Assembly: GCF_023278565.1 (NCBI RefSeq)
Contig: NC_064682.1
Location: 744,001-808,000, forward strand
DNA: 64,000 bases
Origin: Colletotrichum lupini
Lineage: Eukaryota > Ascomycota > Sordariomycetes > Glomerellales > Glomerellaceae
Direction: 5' to 3'
A program made the translations under genes and the position numbers. Position 1 is the first letter of the stretch, and every line of letters begins with the position of its first letter. Under the pieces are notes generated by a model. The model had not been told where the DNA came from. It did not search any database and worked only from the letters and a program-made list of their open reading frames with translations. Below are positions 11,291 to 21,777 of this stretch, in pieces.

Positions 11291-13082
11291 TCAGCAGACG
11301 TCCAACGTCGGGCACGCAGACTCAACGATGCGCGGCGCGAGATTCGGACGCAGGACACGCTGGAAGTGGCCCAACTCGCTCCTCGGCTCATGTCTCTTGA
11401 CCCTAGCCGTCGCCATCTCTCCCTCCTTGGCCTCCTCGACCGCATCAACAAAAGCAAGCCTGCTTCTCGCCTCGCCGGCAACGATCTTGGCCGTATGCGC
11501 AATCGCTCGCTCACTCAGCGTGAAGGGCGAGTGGAAGAGGTACTCCTCGGGCTTATCGCACGCAGCGTACCCTCCGCTCGCAGCCTCAGCCGTCTCTGAG
11601 GTCTTTGCCCAAATACAAGGCGTCCACGCCTCAGCGAAGAAGAGGTTATCGCCATCCTCGGTCCTGTTACCCCGGCCCGTGCTGTCTGTGAGGTCGTACT
11701 CGCGCATCTGCTTCTCGATAATCGCCTCGCGGACGAAGCTGGCCGTATCAATCTGAGCGGCCACACGGCGGGGAAATGGCACGCGAAGAGCCTCGCCCTT
11801 GGGAGCGGCCTTGAGACCCTGTTCCGCACGGGAACGACGGTAGTGGGCTGTGGCGCGCTTGCTGGCGGGCACGTAGCCGAACTTGCCTCTCTCCTCCTCA
11901 GGGTTCTCAGGCTGAGGATCAGCGGTGCGCATCCATTCGTCCATGCGGCCCTTGATCTCCGAGTTCCATCGCGCGGTGAGGTGCGCCGCATTGGTCATCT
12001 GTTCGGCCTTCGTGTGAGGGCTAGGCGGCGCCGGACGCTGGGCGTGCCAGCCGGGAGTGAGGGAGACGTCGAAGAGCTCCGGGATGACGACGCGGAAGTT
12101 TTCAACCTCGCGCTCGTCGATGTCGCCGCCTTCCCGATCCATGTTGTTCAGCTTGTCGATGAGTGAGGCGTTTTGGTAGGCCCAAAAGTCCGAAAACGCG
12201 ACAGAGTCGTTGTCGAGAGCGGCTTGGTAGACGCGCTCAACTTGTGCGAAGAGGGCGCGAGCAGCAAGGTCTACTATACCCTGGCCCAACTCTCGTGGCA
12301 GGGAGGCGAGGGTCCAGACATCCCACGTGCCGAAGGAGAAGACCCAGATGGTCTCCTTGGGGATGTTCTCGCGTGTCTGGGGTTGGGCGAGGAACGTGTC
12401 GATCTGGGCGGCAAGGTCGGCGACGGTATCGGCGATGGGGAACTGGTCGAGGAGAAAGTCATAGTTAAAGCCCGGCGCCTTGTACTCTTCGATTTCACGC
12501 TGGACTTTCTCAATGGTATCGCGATAGTGTTGGTTAGATGTCAAAGCCTGCGCTGGGAGACTGATCAAAGGAGTGAAGGATTGGTGAGAGGAGCATCGGA
12601 GCTTAAGGTCATGTTAGTCAACTGTAATTTGAAAGCGACACGAACACAGAAATTAGACCTACCTCTTCACAAAGGGCCTCAGTCCATCCCTTGCTCTTGG
12701 CTCCCTTTCCGCTCGACGGCGTCGCGATATCAGGCGATCCAAACGCAACGACTCTCACACCACCAGGTCCGAATCCAGCATCTTCTGCGCTCTTGCCAAA
12801 AGGCGACCAGCTCCATCTTGAGCTTGAATCGAATATCGTGTCTGTCGATGTTGGCGACGTGAAAAACTTGCCCAGAAGAAGTAGCCCGCAAAAAGCAAGA
12901 ACAAGCTGGACGATGAGCCGCGGGCCGCCGCGCAGGACTCGTGTAGATATGAAGGCGAGGAGCATCTTCAAGCTCATGTCGCACTGCTCAAACGGGTTGC
13001 CGGAGGCGCTACTACTGCTGCTACTGCTGTACGCCGCCGGTGATGAAGGCCGCCGTTCGTGGCGGGGGAGCTCCTTTGACAT
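11291..13082 (-). CDS. Membrane-anchored SGNH/GDSL-like protein of fungi
   Basis: Two-exon gene (13082-12663 and 12601-11291; 61-bp intron GTAGGT...AAG with branch TTGACTAAC) for about 576 residues. Seen: a Ser-rich N-terminus (MSKELPRHERR then a serine run), one membrane segment (about residues 58-75, LIVQLVLAFCGLLLLGKFF), then a lumenal or extracellular domain starting RVVAFGSPDIATPS. This corresponds to block I of SGNH hydrolases but reads FGSPD rather than FGDS. A later WVFSFGTWDVW segment matches block III (GxND-like, GTWD here). The topology is type II. I recognise this as a conserved fungal family; whether it is an active esterase is open because the canonical catalytic Ser-Asp context is altered. 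The frame stays open to an upstream ATG at 13160, giving 26 extra residues. Confidence 0.75.
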
Positions 13083-16000
13083 TCTGTGCGAGGTGTATCG
13101 AGGGAACTGAGTTGCGTCGTCAAAGGTGACGATGATCTTTGGGATGAGCCCAGGCGCCACGGTTGGTAAGGTGAGTCGACGAGGCGACCGGCGCGTGGCG
13201 TTTCTTCGTTCAAATTTTGCTGTCGTTTCCTCTGTAGTCGCTGCTTAATTTTCCCTGCGTGTCAACTAGCAACAATGATGACGAGGAATATGTCGGTTGC
13301 CGTTTATGTTTTGGATAATATTTCGTGATCCCTCAGTATGGTGGTTTACACAGTCCTTCCCGATGGAGTAGGCGCTCGTATGTGTGTGTGGTGTGTAGAT
13401 GGAACACCGTTGTTGCTCGTGGTACCGTGCCAAGCCGGCAGTCGAAGAGGCGAAAAAGTCAATGGTTGACCGCCAAGAGGTCACTACACCGGACGGGCGG
13501 GATGGTTACGTCGGGGACGGATGGTGTGCCGGATTTTCGCCTGTTGATCTATCCCTGAGTATTCCACCGGAGGAGGCTCTACGTAAACAGATAATGAAAG
13601 CCGTGGAAACAAGAAAGAAAACGAGGAAAGGTATCTCTGAGGGATGATCAGGTACAAAAGTGTCAAGAGGTCAAAGGGATCCAACAGGAGGAAGGACGAA
13701 ACAATAACCACACTAAAAGAAGATGGGAAGACGTCCCTTCAAAAAGCAACCTCTCAGACCCTCTTGCAGGAGAAACCGATGGGAATCTTGGTAGGAAAAA
13801 AGGGGGCCCTTCCTCCGGGTTTCCAGGGAACACTCGGGATGTGGCCCAGCCTTGAATCATCTGGGCGCTCTCAATGTCACTAACCGACTATCACCAGGTG
13901 TGGCTACCGTACATTCTCCATGTCACTCGGTACTTTGATATGGAAACTGAGTAAAGAGGCATTCGCCGTCGTCACCAATGATTGGAGGGGGAAAGGCGGG
14001 AAGGCGGCTTGGTCTGATGGTCTTGCCATCCATGATCCCCGGTTCATCCCAGCTTCCACCTCAAGTTGACATTCAGGCGAGCGGGGAGTGGGCACATCGG
14101 CGTGGTAGGCCTGTCCTTTCACCTCTTTTACTTTGCCTCATCCTCGCATTTCCTGGGAATGCAGCGGCGGGAGCGCTGAGAACGAACGAAACAGGAGCAG
14201 GGCCAGCTGAGGAAGAGAGCCATAGAAACCGCACAACGTTAGTCGGCGCTTGTCACTGCGGTTGTCGCACCGCTCTTGGTGTTGCTGGGGATTGTGTCAT
14301 CCTTGCTTTGATGTGCAGTCGTCGTAAGCTCGAGTGGAGACCGTCATCTGAATGGGGGTTCTATGGGCTTGCGAAGTGCGCGTGTGTGGCTCAGGCTTTT
14401 TTTTTGGTTTGGTTTTCTGGGACCATGGCCCTATCCTTTTCTCGGTCCGCCCCCTTGGACGGCGGGGATCAAGGCAATAAGTCTATTTCCATCTATAATA
14501 ATTCTTAGCAGTCAACACTTAAGAATTAGAGTCTATCGATAGAGAGGAGATAGTGAGAGGCAGTGGCTCTACAGACACTCTGTACGGATATCGGCTTCAG
14601 ACCTGGAGACTCGTGGTGTCACGGTAGCTCCGGGGCTTGCAGACGTGTGTCTGCATCCGTCCAGGAGGCTGGATAGCATGTTGGTTCGTCTTGCGTCGTG
14701 TTTGATCCCCCCCGCTGTACCCGCTGCCGCGTTGGTGTCGCATTTCTGCAGGTTACGCAGCCCATTACATTTCTGGGCGCTCCGCCGTCTCTACTAGGCG
14801 CCCCAGTTCTGAGTCTTGCTGTCTTGCAACCCCATGGTCCATTGTCCATACCTATCGAAGAAGTCTCGGCCGTTGATGTTTTCTCTGTTTCGGGGGGTCT
14901 CATGACGGCTCTGGAGACCGAGACCGGGTATGCTTCTGGCATCTCTCCTCGCCCTCTAGCGGCAAACATGCTCGGGATAATTGCAGGTAGTTGACGGCAT
15001 GCAGAGTCGGGTTGATGCAGGCAGAGGGTGGAATTTTGCACCAGTGCGTTGAACGTCCATAGGAGTCATGACAAACTTCCTTTCTCCACATCCCGTAAGC
15101 CCTGCCAGCGGTCGAGCCGTGTCAATCATCAGCTCAGAGGAGAGTCAGCGACAGCGGCGAACCCAACTCATCTGGCAATGCATCACGCGAGTGTCTCCAT
15201 CATTGATAGTAGGTATAGTGGGGAAAGCGGTTGTGCTGCAGGGTGGAAGGATGGTAATCCATATTCCCAAGCCTTGGAGATTCAAGGTTGTTTTCTTTTT
15301 TCTCACACACTCTGTGAGCATATCCTAGGCTCACAGCGAATAGTTCGCGCTCGCGGCCTTCGTGTTCCCCCAAGAAAACGTCTTGACCGACTTGGCTGTG
15401 ACATGAACGGTTTGTACTTCAGCGAAAGATCAGCCACCTGAGCAGTTCCCGAGCTAACCGGATAGCCGCTGCCGAGACCTTGCAGTTCAGTCTCTCTCAG
15501 AGTTCCCCCTCCCGTCAGATTCACCCATCTTCAAGTCGTTGCGGCGCCGAGGACGGCATCTTCGGCCATCTCAATGCTACCATGTCACTTCAAGCTTACC
15601 GCTTGTGTGTTGCGTGGCTTGGAGCTATGTGCCGGCCGCCGGGCCATGGGGCGAACCCGAGCGATGCTGCAAAAACACACACATAACAACGAGAGACCAT
15701 GGGCCATGAAAACAATTGCCCAGTCAATGCTGCCAAAATTCCCGACGGGGAGAAGGGGAGAGACAAGGGGAGTGGAATTCCCTTACCCCTGTTCCCCAAG
15801 AATCTTAGCACACGTCATTCTGGATGTCTCCGAGAAATTCCCAATCCTCGTCCCGCCCCTCAGAGACATGGGCGGATTCGCGGAAACACACAAGGAGGAG
15901 GCCGCGGTGGTGGGTTCCATACGCCTGTGTGACAGGCTCCGCGAAGCCCGCCCACATCGTTCACAAACTTTGAAACAAACGTTGATCTAGAGAAATTGAA

Positions 16001-16612
16001 AAGAGGTCGAGAACAAAACGGCTTCCACGTAATCCTCGAGAAAGGTCAGAAGCCCCTCTGTTCTCGCTTGGCCTCCCTCCGAGGTGAGCTAATTCGGACG
16101 CGCCGCGTTGCACCGCCGGGGGACTTCCCATGTTCTCTCCCTTCTTCTTCCTCCGCCGCCCGCTCGGTCATGCGCCGTGCCGTGGTCCGCCCACTTCCCG
16201 CGGCTCTAAATTTGAAAAATGGGCGGCCGTCCTCGCCGCCGTGGTGGTTGATTGCGATTCGCGAGTCCCACTTGCCTGGCAGATGGGGATGAGCCGAGGG
16301 ATATGGTAGGATAAACAGAGAGGCTCAGCGTCTTTGAGTATGAATGCATTCGTAACCTAGGCACTTAACAATCTTAAGTAGCATCTTAACTCAGCCTGGA
16401 TGTCCACGTCGCCCTTAACCAGGCCTGCCCGCAACTCAAATAGAGGATCACCAAATGCTTGAACCCAATTAAGCAATTTTCGCAATGCCCTCCATGCCTC
16501 CACCTTCCGTCGCCACCGTGGTGGTTGACTGAACTGAATCTTCGCCCGTCGTGTACTCCACATCGCGTGTATCCGTACGATTGTCATCGCCGGGCAATCA
16601 CGCAACCCAAAT
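13083..16612. other. 3.5-kb gene-poor stretch
   Basis: Many short open frames, none with recognised motifs or a convincing splice chain. There is a T-run near 14398-14408 and pyrimidine-rich tracts. The right side is downstream of the DUF6640 gene and the left side is the promoter of the SGNH-like gene. A noncoding transcript or small gene may be hidden here, but I see no support for one. Confidence 0.4.
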
Positions 16613-17119
16613 TTAGAAGCCTCCCTCGAGATACATGCCCGTCACGGCGAGCCCAATCGCCGTGGTGAAGGGGTACTTCTGCGGGAACCCCGGTCCGCCG
16701 TGCTCCGGGTCCAGCCCGCTGGTGCCGGGGTACAGCAACGAAGCCCATCCAGCCACCCAGTAAATGGACCCCAAGAAGCCCGCGATGCGGAACGACTCCT
16801 TCGCCATTTCGGCAGACGTGTTGGTTCGCCACGTGAAGAAGAGGGTTGCCATGCCTAAGATCAAAGAGAGCGTCATTGTCTGCGCATTGTGGAATCTGAG
16901 TGGTTGTGGTCAGCTTTCGCAGATAACGGAACGCAGACATGTAGGCTGACGGCATCGACTTTTTCTGTCGTGCGACCTGCCCGCACAGAAAGGTAAGATC
17001 ACTCACTTGGCATGTGGCGGCCACCGCGGATTATGGATGTGCGTCTCATTCCAATCGGCCATGTATGCGCCAAACAGCAGCATGATGCCGTCGAGGGTAA
17101 GGAGGACGCGGCCGAACAT
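16613..17119 (-). CDS. DUF6640 family small membrane protein
   Basis: Two exons, 17119-17007 and 16895-16613, split by a 111-bp intron (GTGAGT...CAG), code 131 residues. The N-terminus MFGRVLLTLDGIMLLFGAYM is a membrane segment and is followed by ADWNETHIHNPRWPPHAK. The junction restores HAKFHNAQTM. Two or three more hydrophobic segments follow (LSLILGMATLFFTW, FRIAGFLGSIYWVAGWASLLY, TTAIGLAVTGMYLEGGF). The pattern matches the fungal DUF6640 group as I remember it, including total length. Four membrane helices are expected; function is unknown. Start and stop are both well defined and the two exons sum to a whole number of codons. Confidence 0.82.
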
Positions 17120-18821
17120 GCTTGCGGGCCGATATCAATGTCTCGGCAACTTTGACTTGTCGCGGTTCGCTTCGATCAATTGTGTATGTGGAATGCTTCA
17201 ATCGAGCTATCGTGAGTCTTAGCAGTTGTTGAGACCAAGCTCGGCACAATAATCAAGTAAATACAGTAGTGTGCATTCGGGGCTTGGGAGGCTCCTTTAA
17301 CTCCTCACTTGTCCGCCAGACAGCGTCATCCGTTCATCAGAACGTCTGAAATGTGCAGAGTCGCGTCCTGTCTCGTTGCCGTGTCACGTCGACACCTGGT
17401 AGAGCGCCGCACTCCTCGTGCTCCGACTTTTACACGCGAGGAAGCCCGCCTTGACAAAGAAACTCAATGCGACTCGCTCACTTGGCTATAATAATCTCTG
17501 ATTCAGACGCGGTTGAGTGATATCAATCCTACCTACCCATGTTCGTTCTCTGTTTTCCCTCCTCGTTGCCGGACTTAGGAGGAAGAGTGTTGGGGATCTC
17601 CGATGGGTTCCGGGCGTGCCGCCCTCGAGGCTCGCGGCAACCTCAGATGCGGCACGCGAGGAAACGCTCGGTTCCGGTCCGAAGAAACAGTGGTAAAAGT
17701 CGTTGTGAATGTGCAATTTGTGGTAAGGGATTGGAACATTGGACGTCAGTGCATATCGTACCCGTATCCTTAATTCTTTGAGGACTGGCTATCTAGAAGG
17801 CCGCAGGCTAGGGATCCGTCCTCCCCCACGAAGAGGACCCCGCCGTTTGTCTTTATCGCTCAATACTTGTTTTCAGGTTGCTCAGTGAGTATGTCCTCTG
17901 AATTGATCACTGTCTTGGTGAGTAAGTGATTGATTAATAAACTAGATGAGTACGGTAAGTGTAACGGGCTGCGCTCCGAGGGAATCCCGTCATGAGCCCC
18001 GTTTTCCATCTTACTCTACCTTAGCCGGTAGAATTACCACGGGCCGGGCGCATCCTGATTCCGGAATTTGCTCCGGTATTACAACACTTGCTTCGTACAG
18101 TGAAAGCTTCACACCACAACATTATGTATCTCGAAGAGATGACTTATATTTCATTTGAATGCACTGCCATAAACCATTACGAAAGCTGCAAGTTTTGGTT
18201 CGTATGCTGGCTTAACGCCCGCTAGACAAGCGGCGTGCTCGGGCTCAAGAGGAAGAAAGTTTGCTGATCTCAGGGAGTCTCAATGCGAAAAATTGCCCCG
18301 CGAATACCAACCGCATTCAGCTATGTTGGCTCAGGTCGAACCATCCCCATGCTGCAGTTACGGTATGATGCCGTTGAAAATAATAACATCTGGCGGTGAA
18401 TGCTCGAACAGGTTCAGTAAAAGTGGAAACTCCATTCCTTGTATACATTCAGCGTCGTGGCATAGGGTTTAGTCTAGTCTCGATGTTTCGATTCGCTCAA
18501 GGAACGCTACTTGTAAGTGAGCCTTATTAGCATGGGTTCGAACATCACCACAGCCCATGTAGCTCGGACCTGAGGTTGGGGAAATGCTCGAGCGGCCGCA
18601 GCTAAAGGTCATGACGCCATTCCGGCCTCGAACATCACAAGCCAGAAGCTCATCCCTACACTCAGGGCCCCAAGCTCTTCTTTCATCGCGCACACCAGAC
18701 GTAACCTTTTCCCACCTCCATCAAATAGCCTCGAAACTGTACACCCGTGAGATACCGGTCCATATCCTTCGACCGCATTAGCTGCTAGACCTCGCTCTAC
18801 ATAACCATCCCCAATACGACC
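17120..18821. other. Intergenic, no gene recognised
   Basis: Head-to-head spacer between the DUF6640 gene and the NmrA-like gene, so it should hold both promoters. Open frames here are short and show no motif. Confidence 0.45.
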
Positions 18822-19762
18822 ATGGTTCCCACCAAAAAGGTCCTCGTCCTAGGCGCAACAGGCAAGCAAGGCGCTGCCGTCGTCGACGCTCTCCTCGACC
18901 TCCCATCCAGCTCACCAACCCTCGAGATCCTCGCCCTTACACGAAGCCCCGAGTCCGCAAAGATCAAGTCCCTCATCGAGACGGCAAAGGCCAAGGGCGT
19001 CACTGTCACGCCCGTCAAGGGAGACCTCAAGGACTCCCCAGCGCCAGTCTTCGAAGCCCACCCACGCGTCGACACAGTCTTCGTCGTGACTACCATCGGT
19101 AATGAGGACGCCATCGGAAAGGCCTGGGTTGATGCCGCCATCGACAAGGGAGAAGCCTCGCAGATCGTGCTGACGTCTGTTGACCGTGGTGGCGAGGATA
19201 AGTCATGGGTGAACCCGACCGATGTACCGCACTTCTTGCAAAAGCACGCCATAGAAGTGTATCTCCGTGATCGTGCAGACGAGCTTGAGAAGAATGGCAG
19301 AAAGTTTCGCTGGACCATCCTGCGCCCGACGGCGTTCTTGGATAACACCAACCCGGGCATGTTTGGCAAGGTGTTTGCGGCCATGTGGTCTACGCTACCC
19401 GCGATCGGAGCTTGCAGCTCGTCTCGGTGCGGGATATCGGACTCTTTGCGGCCAAGGCTGTTGGGAATCCTGAGCAGTGGGATCGGAGAGCTGTGTCGCT
19501 TGCAGGCGACAGTATCACTTACGCCCAGGCGAGAGAGACTTTCAAGAGAGTAGTCGGCAGCGATATGCCGCAGACGTACACCATCTTTGGTCAGGGCATG
19601 CTCTGGGCTATCGCCGATGTAGGCAAGATGTTTGAGTTCTTTAGAACTGAAGGTTATGGGGCGGATATTCAAGTTCTGCGGAAGGAGGAGCCACGTTTAC
19701 AGACTTTTGAGGCTTGGCTGAAGGAGAGTAGTGGGTGGAAGAACGAGATGAGCGGTCTTTGA
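18822..19762 (+). pseudogene. NmrA-like NAD(P)-binding protein, single frameshift
   Basis: Intron-free gene for an NmrA-like atypical short-chain dehydrogenase, a Rossmann-fold family that includes redox sensors and isoflavone-reductase-like enzymes. The N-terminal half is open from 18822 and shows VLVLGATGKQGAAVVDALL (GxxGxxG dinucleotide-binding loop, about residues 7-25), LTRSP, VKGDLKD and WTILRPTAFLDN. At the run of three C at 19398-19400 the frame breaks: before it the reading is FAAMWSTLP, after it the natural protein continues one frame over as RDRSLQLVSVRDIGLFAAKAV and runs to a stop at 19762. One extra C in that run would make one frame of about 313 residues, the normal family length. 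All else looks intact, so a base-calling error or a very recent mutation is likely. Confidence 0.85.
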
Positions 19763-20570
19763 TATCTCGAGAAAGAAATGCAGCGATATGATGTGATGGA
19801 TCTGGAAGTCAACAATTAATTTAGGTACTTGAGACGTATCTCGAACGACGTTACGCAACCAGTTTGTTTCCAGACCGCTATCAAATACATTCGTTATCCA
19901 ACTGTAATGTCGCCTTGAGTCGCCGAATGGAAGTCTGCGGAGGCATCGCGACAGCTTGCAAAGGTATCTGTCTTCGCCATCGATTGGACGTCGGATTGTA
20001 GACCGTTATATGAAAGAGCACTGGTTAATGAAAAAGGTTCAGGGATGTCGGAGAAGACAAGCCAAACTTTGCTTGATATGGTCATCTACCCGAAGTCATT
20101 GTCAGGCTGGGGTTCTAAGCGTGTTCAGGGATTTCGAAATCACATTAAAGGATGAAATCTGTGAACAAAAGATCTTCTCAGTGGATTGACGCATCATATT
20201 GATCCTGGGTCTCTAAGCTTCGCCAGATGCAGACATTCTACCCAATTGTGTTGTTTGCATCTATCATATGCGCATTGCAATTGGGTCCGAGACTTTGAAG
20301 CTATATCCAAAGTTCTCATCCGCTCTCATTCAGGTTAACAAGAAGCGCCAGCAAAATCAACAGCAGAGGTGGTGCATTATTGTGGCGTAAGTCCAACGAA
20401 GGATCATTACCTTGTCTAGGCAGCCATCAAGTTCCTTCCGCAATCCTCCAAGGAGGCAAAATAGGCTCATATCAAGTATTTAAGGTCGCGGAGACCTTTT
20501 ACCACTCGTTGTCAATTACTTTAGAGGTCAGCGCCATTCCAAGATCTTGTGACGGTACATCATAGTCGAT
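19763..20570. other. Intergenic, no gene recognised
   Basis: Downstream of the NmrA-like gene and upstream of the secreted-protein gene at 20571. No credible coding sequence. Confidence 0.45.
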
Positions 20571-20937
20571 ATGAGGCTACTGGCCTTTTGCTTCCTAGTC
20601 TCATCCGGCATCTTACTCGCGAGGGGTCAGCACGAATCGCTACTCACAAAAGCCCCGCCAGTAACGTCGGAAGCAACGGCAGAGCAACAGAGTGCTGCCG
20701 CAGATATGGCTGACACGAATGAATACGACTTCGTCCCAGTCTATATGCTCACAAAGCTCACAAATGAAGAAGAGAAAGCTTTTACATCTGCGATCTCGGC
20801 TCTGGAAGAAGTCGTTGCCGAAGAAGACGACTACCTCCGGCCAAAACTCGTGCACTGGACCTCGGATGTAGATGGTACCGTTGAAAAGGATCTCTTGCCT
20901 ATGAACAAGAAGCTTGAACTAGAAACCACATTGGAAT

Positions 20938-20999
20938 CTGTCACAAAAAGCGGGCCCACTCCATGTGGGCAGCATTAACCACATCCATATCTCGTGACA
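20938..20999. repeat. Direct repeat copy 1
   Basis: 62 bp identical to 21199-21260. Includes the hairpin GGGCCCACtccatGTGGGC and inverted ends GTCAC/GTGAC. Confidence 0.9.
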
Positions 21000-21081
21000 C
21001 ACCCCCCAGACGCCTAGAGCCATTATCCGTGCAATAGGCGTTTGCACTGCGCCTTAGCCCCGAAGGTAGTAGACTAGTTAG

Positions 21082-21172
21082 AAAAACCCTGCCTATACGG
21101 AGACTCGAACGGTCGCCTCTCGCTTTTTGGGTGCACGACCTATAGATAATGCGGCACTTAACCATTGTAACA
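21082..21172 (-). other. tRNA-related polymerase III promoter region in the element
   Basis: On the minus strand an A-box-like TGGTTAAGTGC (21164-21154) is followed about 44 bases later by a B-box GTTCGAGTCT (21110-21101) and then a T5 terminator (21086-21082). Spacing is that of a tRNA gene, but I cannot fold a proper acceptor or T stem, so it is a tRNA-derived relic and not a tRNA gene. Confidence 0.55.
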
Positions 21173-21198
21173 ATAGTAGATAGGAGCTGGGCTCATAA

Positions 21199-21260
21199 CT
21201 GTCACAAAAAGCGGGCCCACTCCATGTGGGCAGCATTAACCACATCCATATCTCGTGACA
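21199..21260. repeat. Direct repeat copy 2
   Basis: 62 bp identical to 20938-20999; offset between copies is 261 bp. Confidence 0.9.
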
Positions 21261-21777
21261 GAATCTCAGTCTCACTTCTTCTTCTATGCCGACCGTAGGA
21301 GTGTCGAGGACGGCGGAACAATCGTTGCGGGACACGACTGGGGCACCCTGTGCATCTCGAGGAGAGCGAACCAGAGATTCACCAACTTTTGCCAAGAGAG
21401 AGGTATTAGCCTCCCAACGGGTGGCTGGAAGAGCATGGATGCTATCATCGTGCAGTTAACAGAGGAGATCATCACCTGGGGCGTGACATGGGGCCGCCAG
21501 CCGGGGCCGTCCTGGAAATCAGCCTACCAGAATCTGGATCTTAACAACATGCAAATGTCTGAGCTCATCGGCATGCATGGCGAGGAAATCAACGTTCTGG
21601 AAGATTCGGATTGGGATGCACAGACTTTTGAGAAGAGGCTCCGGGAAGAACTTGACTAGATCAAGGACGAGCTTTAGTACTTTGAAGATTCAAATCATGT
21701 AATAATTGAGACGCTAATGCTTATTGAGCCGTAAATGCTTGTTGAAAGTAAATGTGTTGATGCCCCCAATGCTTATC

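Larger units (their letters stand above)
20940..21260. mobile_element. 321-bp repeat element with 60-bp direct terminal repeats and a tRNA-like core
   Basis: Flanked by identical GAATCT hexamers (20934-20939 and 21261-21266), a likely target-site duplication. It consists of a 60-bp unit (20940-20999), a 201-bp middle (21000-21200) and a perfect second copy of the unit (21201-21260). Each unit begins GTCAC and ends GTGACA, so it has short inverted ends, and contains a 6-bp hairpin GCCCAC/GTGGGC. The middle carries tRNA-type polymerase III boxes on the minus strand. It looks like a SINE or other non-autonomous element; the repeat-flanked arrangement does not match a class I know. Confidence 0.65.
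20571..21659 (+). pseudogene. Secreted protein gene split by a repeat element
   Basis: The first part (20571-20939) starts with a clear signal peptide (MRLLAFCFLVSSGILLARG), then an acidic region with VPVYMLTKLTNEEEKAFTS. The second part (21267-21659) continues in the same frame with SHFFFYADRRSVEDGG, GHDWGTLCISRRANQRF and a Trp-rich stretch, ending REELD and TAG. Between them lies a 321-bp element plus a 6-bp duplication of GAATCT; leaving these out joins the halves exactly in frame to 253 residues. With the element present the protein would stop after about 135 residues at GPTPCGQH. I do not recognise the family; the signal peptide implies an extracellular role. If the element can be spliced (see findings) the gene could still be functional. 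It is tail to tail with the cysteine-rich gene at 21778, 118 bp apart. Confidence 0.65.

Noticed and set aside
11328..12862. Several long plus-strand frames across the SGNH-like gene
   Set aside because: Opposite-strand shadows of a GC-rich coding exon; Arg/Gly-rich with no motif.
13978..14508. 176-codon plus frame
   Set aside because: Cys/Arg/Gly-rich with no recognisable domain or splice support; likely noncoding.
21082..21172. A true tRNA gene
   Set aside because: A- and B-boxes and terminator are present, but cloverleaf stems cannot be formed, so it is kept as a tRNA-derived part of the repeat element.
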